Numbered from the stretch's first letter, positions 26,341-35,440 are shown. The stretch: 64,000 nt of DNA from Anaerolineae bacterium (GCA_023382675.1 JAHDWN010000025.1:1-64000), one strand, 5' to 3'. A program made the numbers and translations. Notes: generated by a model from the sequence alone, not told the origin.

Positions 26341-27030
26341 ATGGCAGCGCTTGAAATCGTCAAAGTTGACAGCGCCGTGCCCTACGCTGAGGCGATTGAT
26401 TGGTGGATCAAGACACGCTGTGCGCTGCGCGGCGAGAATCCGCTGACTCACAGCCATCTCTACGATCCATCGTATCTCGCCTGGGAAGACGTACGTCTAA
26501 AGCGAAATCCCTTCTTTTCGCAGGGCACCGGTCTGGAGGGGTATCTTGTCGGAAAGGATAGTTCACCCGGTCGGGCGATGGAGGAGATCCTCGCTATCGG
26601 CAAGAATATCCTTGACAGCATCGCACGCTTACATCGATACGATTATGCCCGCAAGACCCGCTTGATGAAAACGCTGTCGGGCGAGAAGCAAGATCCACAC
26701 GCGATCGATGAATGGTCTGCTATTCTCGGGGCGTTGCTGGGCAAGCTGCGTGCCAATCTATACAGCAGCCCCGAAGCAGAGCTGTTCCAGCACCAGACGT
26801 ACGAGATTGTCAGCAAGCTACCGCGTATCCGCTACGACATGGACGGTGGCCGTGAACCGCTTCATCAGCATTATGCCATCGGATACTACCCGAATCAGCC
26901 GACAGGCTTCATCTCGGTCGAGCCACACCTGGTCAAGGCCATCGATCAGGATGCCTGGCATGTCGCCGAGGAAATCGGCAAGTTTGGGCATCCGCTGCTG
27001 CGGGACTTCGTGCGACACAGAGCGAACTAA
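26341..27030 (+). CDS. Hypothetical protein, function unknown
   Basis: I start at the ATG at 26341, with GAGG 6 bases upstream; a TTG six codons earlier overlaps that site. The 229-residue protein has no signal peptide or membrane segment. Notable features are two Trp early (IDWWIKT), a GLEGYLVGKDSSPGRAMEEI loop and two conserved-looking histidine spots (LHQHYAIGY and HVAEEIGKFGHP). I do not recognise the family. TATAAT at 26232-26237 and a GCGCATCT/AGATGTGC dyad (26254-26274) lie upstream and may form its promoter region. Confidence 0.6.
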   Translation: MAALEIVKVDSAVPYAEAIDWWIKTRCALRGENPLTHSHLYDPSYLAWEDVRLKRNPFFSQGTGLEGYLVGKDSSPGRAMEEILAIGKNILDSIARLHRYDYARKTRLMKTLSGEKQDPHAIDEWSAILGALLGKLRANLYSSPEAELFQHQTYEIVSKLPRIRYDMDGGREPLHQHYAIGYYPNQPTGFISVEPHLVKAIDQDAWHVAEEIGKFGHPLLRDFVRHRAN

Positions 27031-28281
27031 TCACTCGCTGCCAGTTTGATCCATCAGGTCTGCGAGGCGACCTTTCAGGGGGCCACGCTGCCTTCGATAT
27101 TGATCCACGTCGATTTCGCCACTTTCGTAAGCGGCATCCAGTTCGGCGATTTGCTGCACGAGTGTGTCCATGATCGCCTGGTGATTGGCTGGCGGGGTGG
27201 TCATTCTCTGGCGTCGTCGGCGTCGATACCAGAGATACAACCCAACGACGAGTGCGATTTCTGCCAGTGCGCCACAAATGAGCAGCGGCAGAAAATTGTT
27301 CGAACTGACGACAGGGCCGTCATCTCGCGCACCTGCGCTTTGCGCGCTGCCGCTCAACTCGTAGCGCAGGGCATCCCCGGCTTCTAGAGACAGGTTCCCC
27401 TCATAGACCTGCCATTGATTCTCGCCGATGGTTTCTTCGCCGGTCGAATCCAATTGCTCACTTTGCAGGCCGATGCTGTCCGGCCTGACGAGCACACGGG
27501 CTGCACCATCAAAGGCATAGTTGAGAGGCTGTTCAATGATGGCGCTGGCTTCGTAGGGGATGATGTAGACAACGCCGACCGCATGTTCCTCACCGGGCAG
27601 GACAGGCAGGGTATCGGCAACCGCGAATTGATCTTGAATCGCAGCGTAGCGATTGGCGTTGTCTGGAAAACCCCAGATGACTGAACCTGGTGGCAGCGAG
27701 ATGACAGCGGAGATAGCCCGTCCATCCGGCGTCGTCTGGCTGGTGCTGTAGGCACGGTCGCTGTTGTTACGCAGGGTGAAGACCTGGGTGATCTCTAGGC
27801 TGTCGCCAATCGCATTCACCTGAGCGACCATGTGGTCGATAGCGATGACGCCGGGGTCTTCAGTCAGCTCGTAGATGACGATGGGAATGTCGAGTATCCC
27901 GCTTTCAGGTGTGCCGGTGAAGACTTCACTGACGAACGTGCGTTCACGATAATTGACCGCGACGATGTAGCGCATTGCCGCGCTCATAGGCACTTGATCG
28001 AACTGGTAATTGCCGTTGGCATCCGCCGTCGCTCCAACCGACGTTTGCTCCAGACTCTCGTCAAAGTAGACTAGAGTCACCGGCAGGCTGGGGGGCACGC
28101 TGCCGCCTGCGCTTCGATTGACGATCTGCCCACGAATAACACCTGGGGTGGTTGTGCCTGGCTCTGCCGTTTGAGTAACCTGATTTGCAGCAAAGTTGAC
28201 AGGGTAAGTTCGCACACCGAGCAAAATCAGCCCGATGAGAAGCAGGCCCAAGCTTTGCATACTCCTGAGGAAAATGTTCAA
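27031..28281 (-). CDS. Exported single-pass membrane protein with carboxypeptidase-regulatory-like domain
   Basis: The protein has 416 residues and a TTG start with GGAG 8 bases upstream. A signal-like segment (8-24) is followed by an Ig-like/CarboxypepD_reg-like domain (about 45-125; VIRGQIVNRSAGG, then ADANGNYQFDQVPM). A large extracellular beta-rich domain comes next. One membrane helix at about 330-350 ends in RRRRR. The cytoplasmic tail is acidic and helical. The gene converges with the 26341 gene with no gap between stops. The function is unknown; redox or cytochrome-linked roles are only guesses from ccmAB nearby. Confidence 0.65.
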   Translation of the reverse strand: MNIFLRSMQSLGLLLIGLILLGVRTYPVNFAANQVTQTAEPGTTTPGVIRGQIVNRSAGGSVPPSLPVTLVYFDESLEQTSVGATADANGNYQFDQVPMSAAMRYIVAVNYRERTFVSEVFTGTPESGILDIPIVIYELTEDPGVIAIDHMVAQVNAIGDSLEITQVFTLRNNSDRAYSTSQTTPDGRAISAVISLPPGSVIWGFPDNANRYAAIQDQFAVADTLPVLPGEEHAVGVVYIIPYEASAIIEQPLNYAFDGAARVLVRPDSIGLQSEQLDSTGEETIGENQWQVYEGNLSLEAGDALRYELSGSAQSAGARDDGPVVSSNNFLPLLICGALAEIALVVGLYLWYRRRRRQRMTTPPANHQAIMDTLVQQIAELDAAYESGEIDVDQYRRQRGPLKGRLADLMDQTGSE

Positions 28282-28475
28282 TTGGGAATCTCCAGCGTGT
28301 TCAAGTGCGCTGTAACTCTATTTCGCGGTGTGGGCGCAATCTTACCATGGGCGGGTATGGGGTGCGATGATGGATTGAGCGCCGCCATTTTCCTGTCGAA
28401 TGTCACGTCGAACGAATGACCATCAACGCCGGACTTCCGCGCATAATGGGGTCAAGCAGGGTAAGGAGGGGTGTT

Positions 28476-28970
28476 ATGTACAACCATATCCTGGTTCCAC
28501 TGGATGGTTCGTCGATCAGTGAAGAAGCACTCCTCGAAGTGCGCCGTTTGCTCGATAAGGGAGCAAAGATCACCTTAGTGACGGCGGTCGATGTGCCAGA
28601 GCTTCCGGCTCATGGCTTCGACATGTATGGCGGCATCGTGCTTTCCGACAGCGAAACTCAGCGACAGATGGAAGACTGGGCCAAGGGCTACCTGGAAAAC
28701 ATCGCCAGTACACTGATCGGTGAGGGCTTCGAGGTGAAGAAAGTCGTTGAGATTGGCGATCCGGCCAAAGTGATCGCGGATACTGCGACGATGGAACACG
28801 TCGATGTGATTGTGATGACGACGCATGGGCGTTCCGGTGTCAGCCGCTGGCTATTCGGCAGTGTTACAAACAAGGTACTAAACGTCTCGTCGTGTCCGGT
28901 GTTGGTTGTGCCGAGCAAAGAGAAACTCAAATTACTTGCAGGAACCTCGACAGAGGAATTCTACGGTTGA
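28476..28970 (+). CDS. Universal stress protein (UspA family)
   Basis: I start at the ATG at 28476 because AAGGAGGGG lies just upstream. The 164-residue protein begins YNHILVPLDGSSISEEAL, with the Usp ATP-loop aspartate. It ends with the nucleotide-binding motif TTHGRSGVSRWLFGSVTNKV, matching G-x2-G-x9-G-S/T. ATP-binding Usp proteins help cells in starvation or oxidative stress. It is a single-gene unit with a hairpin at 29049 beyond its stop. Confidence 0.92.
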   Translation: MYNHILVPLDGSSISEEALLEVRRLLDKGAKITLVTAVDVPELPAHGFDMYGGIVLSDSETQRQMEDWAKGYLENIASTLIGEGFEVKKVVEIGDPAKVIADTATMEHVDVIVMTTHGRSGVSRWLFGSVTNKVLNVSSCPVLVVPSKEKLKLLAGTSTEEFYG

Positions 28971-29048
28971 CGTGCCTACACGTCTTGAGATTGCAGACGA
29001 CGTGACGGTTTGAGTAGAGGGCGCTCCCTCAAACATAATACTTCTTTC

Positions 29049-29083
29049 GCCGGAGGATGCGTATGTGCGTCCTCCGGCATTTT
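29049..29083. terminator. Hairpin between uspA and the HAS-barrel gene
   Basis: GCCGGAGGATGC (29049-29060) pairs with GCGTCCTCCGGC (29067-29078) with one wobble, followed by ATTTTAT. It lies between converging genes and touches the last codon of the leftward gene. Confidence 0.75.
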
Positions 29084-29705
29084 ATGGCCGTTCGGGTTTG
29101 ATCAAGGCCAGGACGCGCGATAGCCGCTTGAGATCATGCGACAGCAGAGCGGCCAATTGGCGTCCTGATTGAACCAGAAAAGCATAGCGCTCGCTGTCCG
29201 GATAGGCGGCGGCAGCATTGCGGATCGCCGCGGCCAGTAATTCATCTGACGGCACTTCGGACGCACCGAGAACGACGCGGAAATAATCAAAACGGCGGGT
29301 GAAATAGTAAATTTCGTCCGGCGAACAAAGCTGTACTTCGCTCAGGCTCAACGGCGGGCGGGGCGGCAGTGCCTGGATGACGTTCGCCCCATGGGTATAG
29401 CCTACATTGATAACGGCGATTTCGACCGGCACCATGCGGTTCTCGCGTTGGTCGAGCAGCGCACTGTTATCGACGACCGCCGCCATAACCAGTTCGCGCG
29501 CCAACGGATCGTCTTCAATGCGGATGGCGTAAATCAAGCCGATAGCATAGGCCGAGTAATCCTCCGCAATCGACACTTTGACAAACGAGCCGAATACAAA
29601 GTGCTCGTTGATATGGCTGCCGCGTGTGCCACAGTCAAAGCCGGTGGTGCTGGCGCGGAGGACGCGTCCGACAATTTCGTGGTTTGCCTGTACGCTCATG
29701 AGCAA
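29082..29705 (-). CDS. Stand-alone HAS-barrel domain protein (HerA-associated type)
   Basis: The protein has 207 residues. The N-terminal 100 (EIVGRVLRASTTGFDCGT, FGSFVKVSI, YAIGLIYAIRIEDDPL) look like the HAS-barrel that normally begins the HerA DNA translocase. No ATPase motifs follow. The C-terminal half is helical. It starts 10 bp after nurA on the same strand, so the two form a unit. It may bridge NurA to a HerA ATPase encoded elsewhere, or replace its N-terminal barrel. The barrel call is by pattern only. Confidence 0.6.
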   Translation of the reverse strand: MLMSVQANHEIVGRVLRASTTGFDCGTRGSHINEHFVFGSFVKVSIAEDYSAYAIGLIYAIRIEDDPLARELVMAAVVDNSALLDQRENRMVPVEIAVINVGYTHGANVIQALPPRPPLSLSEVQLCSPDEIYYFTRRFDYFRVVLGASEVPSDELLAAAIRNAAAAYPDSERYAFLVQSGRQLAALLSHDLKRLSRVLALIKPERP

Positions 29706-29715
29706 AGCCTTTCGC

Positions 29716-30942
29716 TCATCCTTTCAGACGGTGCTGACGGCGTTCGCCGCGCGCCAGGTATTTCGTCTGCAATTTATTCGACATCTCGGGTTGCAGGCCA
29801 TTCTTGCGCATTTCAATGCCGATCAATTCGTTGAGTTGTTCACGCTCGGCACTGCTGACGACGGCCATTTCGTCGGCGCGCGTCAGAGCATACGGATAAC
29901 GCTTGCGCCCCTGAATGCTGCACTGGTGCAAGAGAAGCGCGTGCAGAGAATCGACCGCCGCCGGTTCGCGCGCCACCCAGAGCGGCGCATCGACTCGGGC
30001 GATGACAGGTCGCCCATCCGGCGCGGCATTCACGTAGAACGATGCGATTTCGAAATCAGCCCCACGGCGGATGTATTCAACGTTTTGCGGTGAATTCTGG
30101 GTGATGAGCGCCGAACGCTGCCCAGCGCCAAGCACCCGTGCGAACAACTGCGAGTCGGTCAGACCTTCGAGTTCACCGTTGGTCTTCAGATTGACATCAT
30201 TCAGTTCTGAGTCGGCGAGGCTCATGAGATGGAGCAGGCTGATGAGATAGGTGCTGCGCGGATTATCGACATAGCCACAGAGGACGGTTCCTGCATCACG
30301 AAGCTGCTGGAGCGCATCCATGTAGTCGGTTTCGACCTGCTTGACGTAGGCAATCTCGGTGCCGCCGAAGAACTTGAGCAGGTTGCCATCGTGAATCGCG
30401 ACCAGCGGGCGTGATTGATCGCGTAGTTCCCAGGCTTGACGCGCCAGCGAACGCATTTCCTCGACCGAACGCCGCGCATTCACTGTCTGGTTGTTGATCA
30501 GCCGCCCGTCTTCATCCTTCAGTTTTGAATCCGCGTAGGCCAGTTCTGGCGATGAAAGCTGGCCGGGGAGACGCGGTTCACCATGATGATAGATATAGAC
30601 GCCGATGTTGATCAGGTAGTAGAGGGCGGCAATGTGCTGATCGGGATAGATCTGGGAACCATCGGCAGCGACCAGTGTCGCGCTTTCGGGCATAGGCGGG
30701 GAATCGCCAACGCCACAGATGAACTCGCTGTAGGGCTTGGGGAGCGGTGCTGCGCCTCGATAACCGCTGATGCTGGAATTGCGGACGTATTCGATGCGGT
30801 GGTGGATGGCGTCTAAATCGGTCGCGGCGTAAAATCGTTCGAGTGCGAGAGCGAGACGATCACTTTGCGAAAGGTTGCGCTTGCCTAAGAAGCGCCCCAT
30901 GCGCTGAACCTGATCGATCACTTTGTTGAATTCGAGTGCCAC
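29716..30942 (-). CDS. nurA: NurA-domain nuclease
   Basis: The 408-residue protein shows NurA motifs: VAADGSQIYPD with catalytic Asp94, and LVAIHDGNLLKF with Asp185. Late conserved stretches are DAPLWVARE and YPYALTRADEMAVV. NurA is a 5'-3' exonuclease that works with HerA to resect DNA ends in archaea and some bacteria. No HerA gene is adjacent here. The HAS-barrel gene follows 10 bp downstream. The N-terminal 85 residues are helical and could bind the partner. Confidence 0.85.
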   Translation of the reverse strand: MALEFNKVIDQVQRMGRFLGKRNLSQSDRLALALERFYAATDLDAIHHRIEYVRNSSISGYRGAAPLPKPYSEFICGVGDSPPMPESATLVAADGSQIYPDQHIAALYYLINIGVYIYHHGEPRLPGQLSSPELAYADSKLKDEDGRLINNQTVNARRSVEEMRSLARQAWELRDQSRPLVAIHDGNLLKFFGGTEIAYVKQVETDYMDALQQLRDAGTVLCGYVDNPRSTYLISLLHLMSLADSELNDVNLKTNGELEGLTDSQLFARVLGAGQRSALITQNSPQNVEYIRRGADFEIASFYVNAAPDGRPVIARVDAPLWVAREPAAVDSLHALLLHQCSIQGRKRYPYALTRADEMAVVSSAEREQLNELIGIEMRKNGLQPEMSNKLQTKYLARGERRQHRLKG

Positions 30943-31055
30943 GTGGCCTCTTGCGAACAGATTTTCTTAACGCCAATGCCCAGGTTAGCACTCATGTTCG
31001 TTTGTGTCAAGCAAACCTTCTTAACACAGCATCAAAGCGACGATAAATCTCATTG

Positions 31056-31102
31056 CTTGCAGCGTTAATTTTTGATAGATTTCTGCAAGTTTTGATAGAT
31101 TT
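31056..31102. repeat. 13-bp direct repeat with 20-bp period, plus inverted repeat
   Basis: TTTTGATAGATTT occurs at 31070-31082 and again at 31090-31102, exactly 20 bp apart, two helical turns. CTTGCAG (31056-31062) and CTGCAAG (31083-31089) form an inverted repeat in the same stretch. The block is 22-68 bp before the 31124 start, the right place for control of that gene. Confidence 0.6.
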
Positions 31103-31123
31103 GATCGGTGCCTATAGACAGGA

Positions 31124-31915
31124 ATGGTCATCATGCTGTCGCTTCCGCTCATGTTGTCTGCGATAACGGCGCTCACCAGCGCTGTCTTCGCTGTGATCGT
31201 GTTTCGCCGCTGGCTGGACAAGCGACGCCCTCACCTTCTGGCCTGGGCGATTGGCCTGGCGTTGTATTTTCTGGGTAGCCTGAGCCAGGTGGTGCTGACT
31301 CTGACCTGGAGTCCGATCTTCTTCGGTCTCTGGTACTGGTCGGGCGCATTGATGGTCGCGGCGTGGCTGGGCCAGGGGACGGTCTACTTGTTGCTGAGGC
31401 GGGGCAACATCGCGCGCAACATTCAGATGGCGCTGATCCTCGTCGGGTTGATGACTCTGCCCTGGACGCTGTTCTTGACGCCCTTCAATGACTCGGCGTG
31501 GCAGCCCGGCACGGATATGACGCAGATCTACCGGGACGAAGTGGATGCGAATGGCAATGTCATCCGTGAAGGCATCATGAGCGGGAGTGCGCGGGGTTCG
31601 GTACGTTTCTTTTCACCGATCATGAACGTGTGGGGGACACTGGCGCTGGTGGGCGGCGCGATCTATTCGGCATATTTGTTCCGACGCAAGCAGATCATGC
31701 GCAATCGTGTGGTCGGCAACTGGCTGATCGCGGCTGGTGGTCTGCTGCCGGCGCTGGGAGGGGCGCTCATCCGCCTGGGCGTGCCTGAATTGAAGTATCT
31801 CGGCGAGATGTTCGGCGTGATCCTGATCTTTTGGGGCTTCTGGCTGGCGACGCACGCCGCGGATGCCGACGACTCTCCACAGGCCAGGCCGCATCCAGCA
31901 GCGGCAGGAGACTAG
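31124..31915 (+). CDS. Seven-helix-type membrane protein, unknown function
   Basis: The protein has 263 residues with about seven hydrophobic segments and short loops; the longest loop (about 125-160) carries TDMTQIYRDEVDANGNVI. The ATG at 31124 is given, but ATG at 31133 has AGGA at better spacing. No transporter signature is seen. The next gene starts at the base after this stop (TAG-ATG), so the two are co-translated and may form a complex. Confidence 0.7.
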   Translation: MVIMLSLPLMLSAITALTSAVFAVIVFRRWLDKRRPHLLAWAIGLALYFLGSLSQVVLTLTWSPIFFGLWYWSGALMVAAWLGQGTVYLLLRRGNIARNIQMALILVGLMTLPWTLFLTPFNDSAWQPGTDMTQIYRDEVDANGNVIREGIMSGSARGSVRFFSPIMNVWGTLALVGGAIYSAYLFRRKQIMRNRVVGNWLIAAGGLLPALGGALIRLGVPELKYLGEMFGVILIFWGFWLATHAADADDSPQARPHPAAAGD

Positions 31916-32308
31916 ATGCCATACCATCTCTATCCCGTTATCGAGCAAGTACATTTCTACTTCAGCCGGGGATTATTGATCATCGCGGTGGCGATGTTCG
32001 CGCTGGCTGTCTATATCGGCCTGATCCGCCATGGCGACGTGACCCGGACGTTCAGGCGTGGCGCCTATGCTGTCACGGCTCTTGTCGTGATCGATGCGCT
32101 TCTGGGTGTGCTGCTGTACGCGATGAACGGACGCCCATTTGAGGAAGTGCATCTCATCTATGGTCTGGGGGCGGTGCTGTCGCTGCCCTTCTTCATCTTT
32201 GTTGAGACGACTGCCAAGAAGCGCCCGGCCATGGGCAGCTATATCTGGGGTTTTGCGCTGTTGGCCGGGATCATCATTCGCGGGATCATGACCGGGCGGG
32301 CAGGTTAG
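31916..32308 (+). CDS. Small membrane protein, unknown function
   Basis: A 130-residue protein with four hydrophobic segments. Charged turns RHGDVTRTFRRG and VETTAKKRPAMG separate them. It begins directly after the stop of the seven-helix protein, so the pair is one operon. The 3' end overlaps the convergent DUF2087-like gene by 4 bp. Similar small 4-helix proteins are known as partners of larger membrane proteins, but no family is recognised. Confidence 0.65.
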   Translation: MPYHLYPVIEQVHFYFSRGLLIIAVAMFALAVYIGLIRHGDVTRTFRRGAYAVTALVVIDALLGVLLYAMNGRPFEEVHLIYGLGAVLSLPFFIFVETTAKKRPAMGSYIWGFALLAGIIIRGIMTGRAG

Positions 32309-32631
32309 CCGAATCCACGGCTGCCCATGTCCTTGTGTTCGGTGTCCGGGGGTTCGCCGGGTGTGCGCCAATAGGCGGAGCCATCCTTGAGCCGCTGGAG
32401 ATAACCGCGCTCGATCAATTCGCGGCGCAGCAGGGCGGCGTCGCCGAACGTGTGCAGCTTATTGAGCAAATCGTTGACCTGGCGCTCGGTATAGCGCTGC
32501 CCGGCTTCGAAGCGAGACGCAAGGTATTCGAGCGCCATTTCCTGTAAGCCTTTGCCTTTTCTCGGCGAAGGCCAGGAGATCAGCCGCCCCTGGTCATCCA
32601 TATGTGGCTTGAGGTCGTCGAAGATTTTCAT
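32305..32631 (-). CDS. DUF2087-domain protein
   Basis: A 108-residue protein. The core ASRFEAGQRYTERQVNDLLN followed by LHTFGDAALLRRELIERGYL and RLKDGSAYWR is the DUF2087 pattern, a small winged-helix-like domain often fused to or near regulators. No catalytic residues are known. It lies 8 bp downstream of the fmdB-like gene on the same strand and probably shares its transcript. Confidence 0.8.
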   Translation of the reverse strand: MKIFDDLKPHMDDQGRLISWPSPRKGKGLQEMALEYLASRFEAGQRYTERQVNDLLNKLHTFGDAALLRRELIERGYLQRLKDGSAYWRTPGEPPDTEHKDMGSRGFG

Positions 32632-32639
32632 GAGAATAT

Positions 32640-32987
32640 TTACTCCGAGGATGTCGCAGGCTTTGACGAGTTGGCTGCCGAGTCTTTGGCGTCCTTGATC
32701 ACTTCTGCCTGCTGCACGGTGCTGGCGGCATCTTGCCCGGACTGGCGGAAAAGCTCGTTGACTTCGTGGTGGTTGCCGCCTTCGAGGACGGAGAGCATGT
32801 CGCCGGAAGTCATGCCCGTGTAGTTGCGCGAGCCTGTTTGCAGAGCGACATTGGTGATCATACGTTCAAGATCGCTGCTGCCACAGTGCGGGCAGGCAGG
32901 TGTGGCCGCGTCATAATCCTTGTAGGTTTTATAGAAGAGTGAGACTTCTCGCCCACACGAATTGCAGCGATAATCGTAAACTGGCAT
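32640..32987 (-). CDS. FmdB-family zinc-ribbon protein
   Basis: I start at the ATG at 32985-32987 because MPVYDYRCNSCGREVS is the invariant opening of the family; upstream codons encode an improbable Arg-rich peptide. Cys8, Cys11, Cys32 and Cys35 form the zinc ribbon. The 115-residue protein has a Ser/Ala-rich acidic tail. FmdB was named as a regulator of formamidase genes, but most members are uncharacterised. It heads a two-gene unit with the DUF2087 gene. Confidence 0.85.
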   Translation of the reverse strand: MPVYDYRCNSCGREVSLFYKTYKDYDAATPACPHCGSSDLERMITNVALQTGSRNYTGMTSGDMLSVLEGGNHHEVNELFRQSGQDAASTVQQAEVIKDAKDSAANSSKPATSSE

Positions 32988-33051
32988 CGGCAACCCCGGT
33001 GTTTTTGTACGTATATCATAGCATTTCAGCCGTGCGAAAGATAGCTTGACC

Positions 33052-33930
33052 ATGCTCGACAACCCCGAACCACCGGCGCGCAAGGTGCATCCGTTAGAAG
33101 CGCCTCGGCAGACTGTACCAGGGCGACCAGCAGCACAGACTCCGACGGTGAGACGCCGCTTGATCTTTGCGCGCACGTCACGCACGCCCTATGTCATGTA
33201 TGCCTTGATCGTGATCAACGTCGCGATCTTTATACTGCGTGCACTGTCACCGACGCTCGATGTGCAACTGGTGACGCTGGGTGCGAACAGCGCGCAAGGC
33301 GTCCTGCGTGAAGGCGAGTACTGGCGGCTGTTTACGTCAATGTTTCTGCACGCGAGCATCTACGATTTTCGCGGCGGCTTTGCCCTGCAAAATGTGACCC
33401 ACATCCTGTTCAACATGTACATCCTCTACGTCTCCGGGCGCGTTGTCGAGCGCTTCTTTGGACAGGCACGCTTTCTGTTGACCTACCTGCTCGGCGGGAT
33501 GACGGGGTCGCTGCTCAGCGCGTTGATGGGCGTCGGCCTGTCGGTCGGCGCATCCGGGGCGGTCGCGGCGACACTTGGCGCAGAATTCAGCTTTTACAGC
33601 CGTCATCGTGAACTGCTCGGCGAACAGGGGCGGGTGATGCGCGCCAGCCTGATCCGTCTGGCACTGATCAACGTCATCTTTGGTGTTGCGAGCGCGTACA
33701 GTGCGAACTTCCGTGTCGATAACTGGGCGCATCTGGGGGGCGCGGTTGGTGGGCTGGCGCTGGGCGCACTGGCAGGGGCGCACTATGTCGCGACGGTGCG
33801 TGGTCTCGACCAGCGCGTGGTCATCGCACGCGATCACAGCGATATGCGCGGCAGTTTGATGCGGCTGGGGCTGTATGCGGCGGGCTTTGTGCTGATTCTG
33901 CTGGGACTCGGCACCCTCAGACCCGGATAG
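33052..33930 (+). CDS. Rhomboid-family intramembrane serine protease
   Basis: The protein has 292 residues with a disordered N-terminal 35 and six or seven membrane helices. The catalytic serine is Ser168 in GASGA and the histidine is His227 in NWAHLGGAVGG. EYWRLFTSMFLHAS and HILFNMYILYVSG are the other family marks. Rhomboids cut single-pass proteins inside the membrane. A TTG two codons earlier is in frame, but the ATG at 33052 is the likelier start. Confidence 0.92.
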   Translation: MLDNPEPPARKVHPLEAPRQTVPGRPAAQTPTVRRRLIFARTSRTPYVMYALIVINVAIFILRALSPTLDVQLVTLGANSAQGVLREGEYWRLFTSMFLHASIYDFRGGFALQNVTHILFNMYILYVSGRVVERFFGQARFLLTYLLGGMTGSLLSALMGVGLSVGASGAVAATLGAEFSFYSRHRELLGEQGRVMRASLIRLALINVIFGVASAYSANFRVDNWAHLGGAVGGLALGALAGAHYVATVRGLDQRVVIARDHSDMRGSLMRLGLYAAGFVLILLGLGTLRPG

Positions 33931-33949
33931 CGTCGTAGACTTGGCCTCA

Positions 33950-33978
33950 TTGATGTGCCCGACGCCTGATGCTATACT
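33950..33978 (+). promoter_or_regulatory. Putative promoter of the aminotransferase gene
   Basis: TTGATG (33950-33955) and TATACT (33973-33978) with a 17-bp spacer. The start of transcription would be near 33985, 54 bp before the ATG. Confidence 0.45.
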
Positions 33979-34038
33979 GCTGATAGAGTGTAATTGCTCG
34001 TAACCTCATTCGTCGTAGTATCTCCCGGAGCTTTTTTC

Positions 34039-35382
34039 ATGGTGATCAGTACAAGCCTTCGTCCCGGCCCGCAAGGCCAGGCGATTATTGCGCGCGATGA
34101 CCAGGTCATGTCCACATCAATGACACCGCGTTATCCTTTTGTGATGGAGCGTGGCCTGGGTGCGCGTGTTTGGGACGTCGATGGCAACGAATACATCGAT
34201 CTGGCGGCGGGGATCGCCGTCAATGCCACCGGGCACTGCCATCCGGAAGTCGTACAGGCCGTGGTCGATCAAGCGCACAAATTCCTGCACATCGCCGGCA
34301 CCGACTTCTACTATGAGGTGCAGGTGCAGTTGGCAGAACGGATGGCAAAGATTGCGCCCTTCAGCGATCCGGCGCGCGTTTTCCTGTGCAATTCCGGCGC
34401 GGAAGCCGTCGAGGGTGCGATCAAAGTGGCGCGTTGGCATACCCGACGCCATCACGTGATCGCCTTCTTTGGCGCGTTCCATGGGCGCACGATGGGCGCA
34501 CTGTCGCTCACGGCGAGCAAAGTCGTCCAGCGTGAAGGATTCACGCCCTTCATCCCCGGTGTTCATCACATTCCGTTCAACAATCCGTACCGCTGTATGC
34601 ACGGTCGCGAAGAAGCGCAGTGCCGCGCCGACTGCATCTGCGCCGATTATCTGGAGAAAGTTGTTTTCAAACGGATTATCCCTGCCCATGATGTGGCCGC
34701 GATCATTTTCGAGCCGATTCAAGGTGAGGGTGGTTACGTCGTGCCGGATACGCGCTTCGTGCAACAACTGCGCGAGATCTGTGACAAACATGGCATCATG
34801 CTGATCGCCGACGAGGTGCAAAGCGGCATGGGGCGCACGGGCAAGTGGTGGGCCATCGAGCACTACGGTGTCGAACCGGACATCGTTACCAGCGCTAAAG
34901 GCATCGCCAGCGGAATGCCTCTCGGCGCGATCATTGCTCGCGAGAACGTGATGCAGTGGCCGCCCGGCGCGCATGGGACGACCTTTGGTGGCAATCCTGT
35001 CTCATGCGCCGCAGCCCTCAAGACGATTGATCTGATCGAGCGCGAGTACATAGCGAACGCAGCCGAACAGGGCGAATTCCTGATGGATGCGCTGATGGAG
35101 ATGCAGCCGCGCCATCCATCGATGCGGCATGGACGCATTGATGGTAAGGGGTTGATGATGGGCGTCGAGCTGGTCATGGATGAGCAGCGCACCCCGGCGA
35201 ACGGACTTCGCAACCGCGTCGAGCGCATCGCGCTTGAGAATGGCTTGTTGATCCTGGGCGCGGGTGAAAGCACGATCCGTTTCTGTCCGCCGCTGATGAT
35301 CGAGCGCGCGACTCTGGAAAGCGGCCTGGAAATCTTCGAGACTTCGCTGACGGCAGCGGAGCAGGAAGTTGGCCTGCTGTAG
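34039..35382 (+). CDS. Class III aminotransferase (acetylornithine/4-aminobutyrate family)
   Basis: I start at the ATG at 34039, with GGAG 9 bases upstream; 15 earlier in-frame codons look non-coding. The 447-residue PLP enzyme has the class III signature around LIADEVQSGMGRTG, with the PLP lysine in SAKGIASGMPLGA. The cysteine-containing insertion RCMHGREEAQCRADCICADY is typical of the bacterial/archaeal subgroup annotated as acetylornithine or ornithine/GABA aminotransferases. The exact amino donor cannot be told. No arginine genes are adjacent, which argues for a catabolic role. Confidence 0.85.
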   Translation: MVISTSLRPGPQGQAIIARDDQVMSTSMTPRYPFVMERGLGARVWDVDGNEYIDLAAGIAVNATGHCHPEVVQAVVDQAHKFLHIAGTDFYYEVQVQLAERMAKIAPFSDPARVFLCNSGAEAVEGAIKVARWHTRRHHVIAFFGAFHGRTMGALSLTASKVVQREGFTPFIPGVHHIPFNNPYRCMHGREEAQCRADCICADYLEKVVFKRIIPAHDVAAIIFEPIQGEGGYVVPDTRFVQQLREICDKHGIMLIADEVQSGMGRTGKWWAIEHYGVEPDIVTSAKGIASGMPLGAIIARENVMQWPPGAHGTTFGGNPVSCAAALKTIDLIEREYIANAAEQGEFLMDALMEMQPRHPSMRHGRIDGKGLMMGVELVMDEQRTPANGLRNRVERIALENGLLILGAGESTIRFCPPLMIERATLESGLEIFETSLTAAEQEVGLL

Positions 35383-35400
35383 TTGATGTGGAAGTACACT

Positions 35401-35433
35401 GCCGGTGTCAGCGAGTGGCTAGCTGACACCGGC
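35401..35433. terminator. Strong hairpin between aminotransferase and murJ
   Basis: GCCGGTGTCAGC (35401-35412) and GCTGACACCGGC (35422-35433) pair perfectly over 12 bp around a 9-base loop, between converging genes. No long T run follows, so termination may need other factors. Confidence 0.6.
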
Positions 35434-35440
35434 GGTTGCT

